NCBI RefSeq assembly: GCF_001418655.1
Contig: NZ_LIQZ01000087.1
Coordinates: 62,001-126,000 of the forward strand
Length of the DNA: 64,000 nt
DNA from: Streptomyces phaeochromogenes
GTDB lineage: Bacteria > Actinomycetota > Actinomycetes > Streptomycetales > Streptomycetaceae
Direction: 5' to 3'
Below the pieces are notes generated by a model, which did no database searches, was not told where the DNA came from, and saw nothing but the letters and a program-made list of their open reading frames with translations. Of this stretch, positions 57,458-64,000 are shown in pieces. The translations under genes were made by a program, and so were the position numbers. Numbering within the stretch: position 1 is the stretch's first letter; each line of letters opens with the position of its first letter.

Positions 57458-58333
57458 ATGACCATCGATGCCAGCGAGACCGCGGTCACCGAGGAGGCCG
57501 TCGGGAGCCTCGGTGCGGGTACCGATCCGCGGTTGCGGGAGCTGCTCACCGGGCTGATCCGGCACCTTCACGACTTCGCGCGGGAGACGCGGCTCACCCA
57601 GGAGGAGTGGGAGCGGGCGATCGGGTTCCTGACGGCGACCGGGCAGATGTGCACCGACACCCGGCAGGAGTTCATTCTCCTGTCGGACGTGCTCGGCCTT
57701 TCGATGCTGGTCGAGACCCTGAACGCAGACCGAGGCCCCGGCGCCACCGAGTCGACCGTCCTCGGCCCCTTCCACATGACCGAGTCCCCGGTCCGTGAAC
57801 TCGGCGCGGACATCGACCTGGTGGGCAGCGGCGAACCGTGCGTGGTCAGCGGCCGGGTGCTCTCCCAGGACGGCACCCCGCTGCCCGGCGCGGTCCTCGA
57901 CGTCTGGCAGGCCGACACCGACGGCTTCTACGACGTGCAGCAGCCGGACCTCCAGCCACCGGGCAACGGCCGCGGCCTGTTCACGGCGGACGCGGCGGGC
58001 CGCTTCTGGTTCCGCACCTGTGTACCGAGCCCGTACCCCATCCCCACCGACGGCCCGGTCGGCGGCCTGCTCCGCGCCACCGGCCGGCACCCTTACCGCC
58101 CCGCCCACATCCACTTCATCGCCACCGCCGAGGGCCACGCGCCCGTCACCACGCACATCTTCGTGGCGGGCAGCGACTACCTCGACTCTGACGCGGTCTT
58201 CGCGGTGAAGAGCAGTCTGGTCGAGGACTTCGCGCAGACCGACGATCCTTCCCTGGCACGGGAGTTCGGCATCCCGAACCCCTTCCGGCACGCCCGGTTC
58301 GATCTCGTGCTGACTCCTGGGGCGAAAGCGTGA
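57458..58333 (+). CDS. Intradiol ring-cleavage dioxygenase, hydroxyquinol 1,2-dioxygenase type
   Basis: A 291-residue non-haem Fe(III) dioxygenase. The N-terminal helical domain of catechol/hydroxyquinol 1,2-dioxygenases is present (IGFLTATGQMCTDTRQEFILLSDVLGLSMLVE). The four iron ligands are visible as tyrosine in TDGFYDVQQ, tyrosine in PSPYPIPTDGP, and two histidines in YRPAHIHFIATA. It splits hydroxyquinol between C1 and C2 to maleylacetate. Caggag precedes the ATG. The stop overlaps the reductase start (GTGA). Confidence 0.92.
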   Translation: MTIDASETAVTEEAVGSLGAGTDPRLRELLTGLIRHLHDFARETRLTQEEWERAIGFLTATGQMCTDTRQEFILLSDVLGLSMLVETLNADRGPGATESTVLGPFHMTESPVRELGADIDLVGSGEPCVVSGRVLSQDGTPLPGAVLDVWQADTDGFYDVQQPDLQPPGNGRGLFTADAAGRFWFRTCVPSPYPIPTDGPVGGLLRATGRHPYRPAHIHFIATAEGHAPVTTHIFVAGSDYLDSDAVFAVKSSLVEDFAQTDDPSLAREFGIPNPFRHARFDLVLTPGAKA

Positions 58334-59391
58334 ACTTCTCGTACGAGGCCCAGCCCATGCGGGTCGTCTTCCGGCCCGGCGCCTCGGTGAGCGCGACGGC
58401 CGGGGAGGTCCAACGCCTGGGTCTGCGGCGGGTGTTGGTGGTGTCCGGCGCGCGCGGCGAGGACACCGCGCGGGCGGTCGCCGACTCGCTGGGCGAGCTG
58501 TGCGCGGGACTGCACGCCGAAGCCCGGATGCACGTCCCGGTGGAGGTCGCCGACCGGGCCGTCGAGGTGGTTCGTAAGACCGGTGCCGACGGCTGCGTCG
58601 CCGTGGGCGGCGGTTCGTCGATCGGCCTGGGCAAGGCGATCGCGCTGCGGACGGGCCTGCCCCTGATCGCCGTGCCCTCCACGTACTCGGGCTCCGAGAT
58701 GACCCCCGTGTGGGGCCTCACCGAGCACGGCGCGAAGCGCACGGGGCGCGACCCGTCGGTCCTCCCGCGCAGCGTGGTGTACGACCCCGAGCTCACCCTC
58801 TCCATGCCCGTGCCCCTCTCCGTCACGAGCGGTGTCAACGCCGTCGCGCACGCGGTCGAGGCGCTGTACGCCCCCGACACCTCGCCCCTCGTCTCCCTGA
58901 TGGCCGAGGAGGGCGTACGGGCGATGACCTCGGCCCTTCCGGAGATCGCCGCCGAGCCCTCGTCCCTGGAGGCCCGCGGGCGCGCCCTCTACGGGGCCTG
59001 GCTCTGCGGTTCCTGTCTGGGCGCGACCACCATGGGGCTGCACCACAAGCTCTGCCATGTGCTGGGCGGCACGTTCGGCCTGCCGCACGCCGAGACGCAC
59101 ACGGTCGTCCTCCCGTACGCCCTCGCGTACAACGCGCCGGCCGCTCCCGAGGCGATCGGCGCCCTCGAACGCGCCCTCGGCACCGACAACGCCCCGCTCG
59201 CGCTGTGGACCCTGTCCGGACAGCTCGGCGCACCTCGCTCCCTCGCTCAACTGGGCCTCACCGAGGCCGACTTGACGGTCGCGGCCGAGCAGGTCGCGGG
59301 CCAGGCGTACGCCAATCCGCGCGAGGTCACGCACGAGGGTGCGCTCGCCGTGCTGAGGGCGGCGTTCGCGGGGGACGCCCCTCGCGTCTAG
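58330..59391 (+). CDS. Maleylacetate reductase
   Basis: A 353-residue iron-alcohol-dehydrogenase-fold enzyme that reduces maleylacetate to 3-oxoadipate with NAD(P)H, feeding the beta-ketoadipate pathway. Seen: VAVGGGSSIGLGKAIAL (nucleotide binding, about residue 95-111), STYSGSEMTPVWG, and the metal-site region GLHHKLCHVLGGTFGLPHAETHTVVLP. It starts in a GTGA overlap with the dioxygenase, completing a three-gene operon. No transporter or 3-oxoadipate genes follow. Confidence 0.93.
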   Translation: MNFSYEAQPMRVVFRPGASVSATAGEVQRLGLRRVLVVSGARGEDTARAVADSLGELCAGLHAEARMHVPVEVADRAVEVVRKTGADGCVAVGGGSSIGLGKAIALRTGLPLIAVPSTYSGSEMTPVWGLTEHGAKRTGRDPSVLPRSVVYDPELTLSMPVPLSVTSGVNAVAHAVEALYAPDTSPLVSLMAEEGVRAMTSALPEIAAEPSSLEARGRALYGAWLCGSCLGATTMGLHHKLCHVLGGTFGLPHAETHTVVLPYALAYNAPAAPEAIGALERALGTDNAPLALWTLSGQLGAPRSLAQLGLTEADLTVAAEQVAGQAYANPREVTHEGALAVLRAAFAGDAPRV

Positions 59392-59402
59392 GTCTCCATG
59401 TC

Positions 59403-59477
59403 TTGACATACGCCTGAAACGATTCTTAGCTGGCTGCGCGCCATCTAGATTCATGAAGCAGGTTCATGGATGTGAAT
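59403..59477 (+). promoter_or_regulatory. Candidate promoter and repeat operator upstream of glucarate dehydratase
   Basis: TTGACA at 59403-59408 and ttagct at 59426-59431 are 17 bases apart, a housekeeping-type promoter. Just downstream, TTCATG occurs twice 13 bases apart (near 59451 and 59464), the second as ttcatggatgtgaa, an inverted repeat that could bind a GntR or similar repressor. Confidence 0.4.
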
Positions 59478-59523
59478 GGATGTGTGTCAAGCTCATCGAC
59501 CACGGCCTGGAGGCAGTCCGCGC

Positions 59524-60780
59524 ATGACCACCCCCGACAGTCGGATCCGTGAACTGATCGTCACGCCGATCGCCTTCCGCGACCCGCCGCTCCTCAACTC
59601 CAGCGGTGTGCACGAGCCGCTCGCCCTGCGGCTCATCCTCCAACTCGTCCTGGAGGACGGCACGGTGGGCCTCGGCGAGTCGACCGGCGGCGACCTCCGT
59701 ATCGAACGGCTGCGGGCCGCGGCGCAGGCGGTCGTCGGCATGGACGTCTTCGACACGACCGCCGTCGCCGCCGCGATCGACACCGTCCTGCTTCCCACCG
59801 TGCCCAGCTCCCACGAGCGCGGCTGGACCACCTCCGCCGTGGAGGTCGCCTGCCTGGACGCCCAGGGCAAGCTCCTCGGACGCTCGGTCAGCGATCTGCT
59901 GGGCGGCGCGGTCCGCGACGCCGTGCCCTTCGCCGCGTACCTCTTCTACAAGTGGGCCGAACATCCGGCGCTCGACGGACGCCCGGCCGTCGGTGACGAG
60001 TGGGGCGAGGCCCTCGACCCGGCGGGCATCGTCGAGCAGGCCCGGCTGATGCAACAGCGGTACGGATTCAGCTCGTTCAAGCTCAAGGGCGGTGTCTTCC
60101 CGCCCGACGAGGAGATCGCCGCGATGAAGGCGCTCGCCGAGGCATTCCCGGGGCAGCCGCTGCGGCTGGACCCCAACACGGCCTGGACGGTGGAGACTTC
60201 GCAGTACGTGGCGCGGGAGCTGGACGGCTGCCTGGAGTACCTGGAGGACCCCACCCCCACGATTCCCGGTATGGCGGAGGTCGCGAAGACCTCTCCCATG
60301 CCGCTGGCCACCAACATGTGTGTGGTCGCCTGGGAGCACCTGAAGCCGGCCGTCGAGCAGGACGCCATCCAGGTCCTTCTCACCGATCACCACTACTGGG
60401 GCGGTCTGCGCCGCACCCGTGAACTCGCAGCCGTCTGTGAGGCGTTCGGGATCGGTCTGTCCATGCACTCCAACTCCCACCTCGGCATCAGCCTCGCCGC
60501 CATGACCCATGTGGCCGCCGCGATCCCGAACCTCGACACCTCCTGCGACACCCACTACCCGTGGAACTTCGCGGACGACGTCGTCGTCCCCGGTGTGCTG
60601 GAACTGCGGGACGGCGCGGTCAAGGTCCCCACGGGTCCAGGTCTCGGCGTCGAACTCGACCACGACGCGCTGGAACGGCTCCACCGGGTCTATCTCGACT
60701 CGGGCATGAAGGGCCGCGACGACACCGGTTACATGCGGCGCGTCCACCCGGAGTACGGGCTCAAGCTCCCTCGTTGGTGA
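59524..60780 (+). CDS. gudD: Glucarate dehydratase (enolase superfamily)
   Basis: A 418-residue enolase-superfamily protein of the glucarate dehydratase group. The catalytic lysine pair is in FSSFKLKGG, the metal ligands in LRLDPNTAW and YLEDPTP, ATNMCVV follows, and the His base is in MHSNSHLGISLAAM. It removes water from D-glucarate to 5-keto-4-deoxyglucarate, on the path from uronic acids to central metabolism. ATG 59524 was chosen as the start matching the family. It sits between the aromatic operon and the GH30 gene and fits with uronate release by the lyase and GH28-like enzymes. Confidence 0.9.
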   Translation: MTTPDSRIRELIVTPIAFRDPPLLNSSGVHEPLALRLILQLVLEDGTVGLGESTGGDLRIERLRAAAQAVVGMDVFDTTAVAAAIDTVLLPTVPSSHERGWTTSAVEVACLDAQGKLLGRSVSDLLGGAVRDAVPFAAYLFYKWAEHPALDGRPAVGDEWGEALDPAGIVEQARLMQQRYGFSSFKLKGGVFPPDEEIAAMKALAEAFPGQPLRLDPNTAWTVETSQYVARELDGCLEYLEDPTPTIPGMAEVAKTSPMPLATNMCVVAWEHLKPAVEQDAIQVLLTDHHYWGGLRRTRELAAVCEAFGIGLSMHSNSHLGISLAAMTHVAAAIPNLDTSCDTHYPWNFADDVVVPGVLELRDGAVKVPTGPGLGVELDHDALERLHRVYLDSGMKGRDDTGYMRRVHPEYGLKLPRW

Positions 60781-60828
60781 ACCGGCGACCGTAGAAACTA
60801 TCGAAACAGAAAGCGCTGTCACGCGTCT

Positions 60829-60868
60829 CGACAACCGTTTGCCCCCGCCTCATTCTTCAACCAGGTTG
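60829..60868. promoter_or_regulatory. Candidate LacI-type operators upstream of the GH30 gene
   Basis: cgacaaccgtttgc (60829-60842) carries AACCGTTT, one base off the AACCGGTT core. CAACCAGGTTG (60858-60868) is an inverted repeat with an odd centre base. Both lie just before the GH30 ribosome site. They are weaker than the three sites listed at 46995, 48768 and 53418. Confidence 0.45.
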
Positions 60869-60894
60869 TGGCATGAGCGCGACAGGAGACCTCC

Positions 60895-62367
60895 ATGATG
60901 AAGCGCAGATCCCTGCTGGCGGCGGCCGGGGGCACGCTGCTGGGCAGTGCGCTGGCGACGGGCACCGCCCGCGCCGACGCGACCATCAGTGTCAACCCCG
61001 GTACCAGCTACGGGAGTTGGGAAGGCTGGGGAACCTCGCTCGCGTGGTGGGCCAACGTGTTCGGCGCGCGGGACGACTTCGCCGACATCTTCTTCACCAC
61101 CAAGTCCGTGGCGTACGGCGGCAGGACGCTGCCGGGCCTCGGCATGAACATCGCCCGCTACAACCTGGGCGCGTGCAGCCCGAACAGTGTGGGCGGCCAG
61201 TCCATGGTCGCCTCGCCCAACATCCCGGCCTTCAAGCAGATCGAGGGCTTCTGGCAGGACTGGAACAACGAGGACCCCACCTCCTCCGCCTGGGACTGGA
61301 CGGCGGACGCCAACCAGCGCGCCGCCCTCGTGAAGGCCGTCCAACGCGGCGCCGTCACCGAGCTGTTCGCCAACTCGCCCATGTGGTGGATGTGCCTCAA
61401 CCACAACCCGTCGGGCGCGTCAGGGGGCGGCAACAACCTCCAGTCCTGGAACTACCGGCAGCACGCCTCCCACCTGGCGGCTGTCGCCCTGCGCGCCAAG
61501 AACAACTGGGGCGTGAACTTCGCGACCGTCGACCCCTTCAACGAACCCTCGTCCTCCTGGTGGACCGCCACCGGCACCCAGGAGGGCTGCCACATGGACG
61601 CCGCCGTCCAGGCCGCCGTCCTCCCGTACATGCGCAGCGAACTCGACACACGGGGCCTGTCCGGCATCAGGATCTCGGCATCCGACGAGACGAGCTACGA
61701 CCTGGCCCGTACGACCTGGAACTCCTTCGGGGCGTCGACGAAGGCCCTGGTCAACCAGGTCAACGTGCATGGCTACCAGGGCTCGGGCGGACGCCGAGAC
61801 CTCCTCCACACGGACGTCGTGACGACCGCCGGCAAGAAGCTCTGGAACTCCGAGACCGGTGACAGCGACGGCACCGGCCTGACCCTGGCGAGCAACCTGT
61901 GCCTGGACTTCCGCTGGCTGCACCCGACCGCCTGGGTCTACTGGCAGGTGATGGACCCCTCCACCGGCTGGGCGATGATCGCGTACAATGCCAGCACCCT
62001 GCAGCCGACCACCGTGCAGACCAAGTACTACGTGATGGCCCAGTTCAGCCGCCACATCCGGCCGGGGATGACCATCCTCGACACCGGCGTCGGCTACGCG
62101 GTCGCCGCCCACGACGCCACGCAGAAGCGCCTGGTCGTCGTGGCCGTCAACTCCGGTGCCGCGCAGACGCTCACCTTCGACCTGTCCCGCTTCACCACGG
62201 TCACGGGCGGCAGCGGCGGGCTCGTACGGCGCTGGAACACCCTCACCTCGGGCAGCGGCGACCTCTACACGGCACGCTCGGACACCTACCTCAACGGCAA
62301 GAGCCTGAGCGTGCCGTTCGCCGCCGCCTCGGTGCAGACCTTCGAGATCGACGGTGTCACCGTGTGA
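60895..62367 (+). CDS. Secreted GH30-family glycosidase (endo-beta-1,6-galactanase-like)
   Basis: A 490-residue exported enzyme; KRRSLLAAAGGTLLGSALATGTARADA is a signal peptide, possibly Tat. The TIM barrel of family 30 follows: GSWEGWGTSLAWWANVFG at the mature start, acid/base glutamate in VDPFNEPSSSWW, nucleophile glutamate in WNSETGDSDG, and a C-terminal beta-sandwich (RLVVVAVNSGAAQTLTFDLSRF). The GWGTSLAWWA opening is that of the subfamily acting on beta-1,6-galactan side chains of arabinogalactan. Aggag precedes ATG 60895; ATG 60898 is equally possible. The gene end overlaps the end of the opposite gene by 11 bases. Confidence 0.87.
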   Translation: MMKRRSLLAAAGGTLLGSALATGTARADATISVNPGTSYGSWEGWGTSLAWWANVFGARDDFADIFFTTKSVAYGGRTLPGLGMNIARYNLGACSPNSVGGQSMVASPNIPAFKQIEGFWQDWNNEDPTSSAWDWTADANQRAALVKAVQRGAVTELFANSPMWWMCLNHNPSGASGGGNNLQSWNYRQHASHLAAVALRAKNNWGVNFATVDPFNEPSSSWWTATGTQEGCHMDAAVQAAVLPYMRSELDTRGLSGIRISASDETSYDLARTTWNSFGASTKALVNQVNVHGYQGSGGRRDLLHTDVVTTAGKKLWNSETGDSDGTGLTLASNLCLDFRWLHPTAWVYWQVMDPSTGWAMIAYNASTLQPTTVQTKYYVMAQFSRHIRPGMTILDTGVGYAVAAHDATQKRLVVVAVNSGAAQTLTFDLSRFTTVTGGSGGLVRRWNTLTSGSGDLYTARSDTYLNGKSLSVPFAAASVQTFEIDGVTV

Positions 62368-64000
62368 GGGCAGCCCCGCCCGCACCGGTGACCTTCAGGT
62401 CGCGCATCCGTCCGATGTTGTCGAACGAGCCGAAGCCCACCCGGCCGGAGGAGAGCGTGGTGTCGACGGCCGTCATCAAGGGCTGTTTCGACCCGTCGAG
62501 GTAGACCGCGATCTCACCGGTGCCGGGGCAGTGCACCACCCGCACCTTGTGCCAGGCCGAATCGGTGACGGCCGGTGGCGCACCGGTGGTGCCGTTCCAC
62601 TGGTCCTCCAGGCGCAGCCGGTCGGCGTCGTTCACGACGAAGATCCCGTTGTGCGGATAGATGGTGTTGTCGGTCGACAGGTGCGCGTAATAGAACTTCG
62701 TGTCCGACTGGTGGCCGAACACGATGATCACGTCCCGGTTGGTGACCTCGACGGGTGTGTCGAGACGGACCTGCGCGTCGATCCGTACGGAGCCGAAGGC
62801 CGGGGGACCCGCGGTCAGTACGGCGTACTCGAAGGGGCGGCGCGGGCCGGGGCGAGCCACTCCCGCCTCGGCGAGGATCGCCTCACGGCCCGGGAACTGC
62901 CACTTGGACGGGGTGACCGGGGCCCAGTTCCGTCCGGCCATGACGTTGGTGACCTTCGTGCCGTCGGTGTCGCAGGAGGCGAACTTCCGGGTGCCGGTCA
63001 CCTTCCAGATCCTGCCGTTGGCCTTGGAGAGGAGATAGAGCCCGCCGTCGGCGTCCTGCCCGAAGCGCAGGTCGACCCGGCTGTCCCCGGCGAGGTCCTG
63101 CAGGGTCACCCGGGTGCCGCTCTCGTCGTACAGCATCAGGTCGTACAGCTTGGCCAGGTCCGTGCCGCCCCGGCGCATGTCCTTGGTGTCGGCGTAGAGG
63201 AGCCGGCCGTCGACGAGGTCGCCGAAGACGTACTTGCCGTACAGCTCGGGCAGGTCGCGGTCGCGCAGGACGAAGCCGCCGACGATGGCCCTTCCGACGT
63301 CGGAGGTGCAGTTCCAGTTGGCGGGCGGGTCGTGGTCGTAGGCGGCGACGGGATACGTGTAGCCGTACTTCTCGTCGTCGGCGGGCAGCGGCTGGATCTT
63401 GGCGCACGGATCGGTGGCGGCCTTGTCGAAGACGAAGGCGCCCTCACGTTCGCTCCAGCCGAGGTTGTCGCCCGCCCTCACCTCGTAGACGGCCTCGATG
63501 GCGTGCTCACCGATGTGGCCGAGGTACATACGGTTGCGGCCGCCGGAGTCCCAGCTGAACCGGTGCGGGTCGCGCATGCCGTACGCGTAGATCTCGCCGA
63601 GGGCGCCAGGGGTGCCGACGAAGGGGTTGCGGGACGGGATGCCGTACTTGCCGTTGGCGCTGTCGCTGCCCCGCGGGTCGATGCGCAGGATCTTGCCGTG
63701 CGGCACGGACAGGCTCTGCGGCTCGCCGCTCCTGGCGCCCTGGCCGCCGTCGCCGACGGCGAGGTAGAGCAGCCCGTAGTCCTTGTCGTGGGGCCGGGCG
63801 GTGGGGTTGAAGTCGATCTGCTGGATGCCGTGGACGCGGCCCGTGAAGCCGATCCGGAGCACCTCGCGACGCGTGCCCTTGAAGGTGTCGGCCGAGGGGT
63901 CGTCGGCCGTCCACTCGGTGACGATGCCGTGGTACACCGTGTTCGACGCCTGCCGCATGTCGGGCACGGCGGTGGTGGCGGAGGCCAGTTCGGTGTGGAC
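62357..64000 (-). CDS. PQQ-type glucose/sorbosone dehydrogenase-like protein with C-terminal LamG/DUF1080-like domain (5' end outside window)
   Basis: At least 547 codons; the frame runs off the window edge, so the N-terminus and any signal peptide are unseen. The visible part begins inside a six-bladed glucose/sorbosone dehydrogenase propeller (QQIDFNPTARPHDKDYGLLYLAVGDGG, HGKILRIDPRGS, YAYGMRDPHRFSWD, GHIGEHAIEAVYEV, GDLVDGRLLYAD). After about residue 360 from the visible ATG comes a concanavalin-like domain (FEYAVLTAGPPAFGSVRIDAQV, WHKVRVVHCPGTGEIAVYLDG) that may bind carbohydrate. It should oxidise sugars with PQQ outside the cell. It ends head-on with the GH30 gene, overlapping 11 bases. 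Confidence 0.85.
   Translation of the reverse strand, partial: VHTELASATTAVPDMRQASNTVYHGIVTEWTADDPSADTFKGTRREVLRIGFTGRVHGIQQIDFNPTARPHDKDYGLLYLAVGDGGQGARSGEPQSLSVPHGKILRIDPRGSDSANGKYGIPSRNPFVGTPGALGEIYAYGMRDPHRFSWDSGGRNRMYLGHIGEHAIEAVYEVRAGDNLGWSEREGAFVFDKAATDPCAKIQPLPADDEKYGYTYPVAAYDHDPPANWNCTSDVGRAIVGGFVLRDRDLPELYGKYVFGDLVDGRLLYADTKDMRRGGTDLAKLYDLMLYDESGTRVTLQDLAGDSRVDLRFGQDADGGLYLLSKANGRIWKVTGTRKFASCDTDGTKVTNVMAGRNWAPVTPSKWQFPGREAILAEAGVARPGPRRPFEYAVLTAGPPAFGSVRIDAQVRLDTPVEVTNRDVIIVFGHQSDTKFYYAHLSTDNTIYPHNGIFVVNDADRLRLEDQWNGTTGAPPAVTDSAWHKVRVVHCPGTGEIAVYLDGSKQPLMTAVDTTLSSGRVGFGSFDNIGRMRDLKVTGAGGAALTR

Overview
The window is chromosomal DNA of a Streptomyces or close relative. GC content is very high, with G/C at nearly every third codon position. 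Other genus markers are SARP/AfsR-type regulators, a WhiB protein, a Methyltransf_19 (DUF574) protein, Tat signal peptides, DmdR-type iron boxes, a c-di-AMP (ydaO-type) riboswitch ahead of an NlpC/P60 hydrolase, and the 'ggggcgcggggaac' intergenic repeat of this genus.

Layout. (1) 1-8561: the downstream end of an iron-regulated NRPS siderophore cluster whose order matches coelichelin cchH-I-J-K: last NRPS domain, ABC exporter half, Fes-type esterase and MbtH protein. Two iron boxes (3450-3468, 6375-6393) sit in divergent promoters and extend the regulon to a YtcJ/NfdA-like amidohydrolase, an EntB-type isochorismatase and a penicillin-acylase-like Ntn hydrolase. (2) 8640-16373: an ECF sigma factor, an XRE-cupin regulator and a tightly coupled catabolic operon of unknown substrate (creatinase-fold protein, TPP dehydrogenase E1 alpha and beta, amidohydrolase, bicupin, SDR). 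(3) 16404-27899: mixed genes, including a whiB-dps pair overlapping by 4 bases, a monoacylglycerol-lipase-like hydrolase, a TauE-type permease, a GH15 enzyme, cobK and cobF either side of a drug exporter with a cytoplasmic tail, a tRNA-Pro and an SDR. (4) 28124-38486: a chimeric ORF (SARP/NB-ARC regulator fused to the back half of an SGNH esterase), the riboswitch-controlled NlpC/P60 gene, a secreted DUF4394 protein, a large AfsR-type regulator with an in-frame minisatellite, and a thioredoxin-fold transferase. (5) 38594-41990: two divergent short ORFs of the actinomycete 'HIDL..RV' leader-peptide type, one preceding the transferase and one preceding two flavin monooxygenases of the sulfur-scavenging NtaA/SnaA/DszA family. 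(6) 42077-46845: an RsbU-like phosphatase, a group 2 sigma factor and an APH(6)-like kinase. (7) 46995-53432 and 59524-64000: a plant-polysaccharide locus (GH43, GH28-like, alginate-lyase-like, glucarate dehydratase, GH30, sugar dehydrogenase) with a LacI regulator; AACCGGTT operators lie before GH43, GH28 and lacI. (8) 53507-59391: inserted in that locus, a hydroxyquinol pathway (FAD monooxygenase, intradiol dioxygenase, maleylacetate reductase) divergent from an AcoR-like activator, with helically phased binding half-sites between them.

Together this is an accessory, soil-lifestyle region: iron capture, sulfur scavenging, aromatic ring cleavage and plant-wall degradation, each with its own local regulator. 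The least explained parts are the iron-box accessory enzymes, the 10005-16373 operon, the paired leader peptides, the regulator-esterase chimera and the NlpC/P60 gene that lacks an obvious start codon for its signal peptide.
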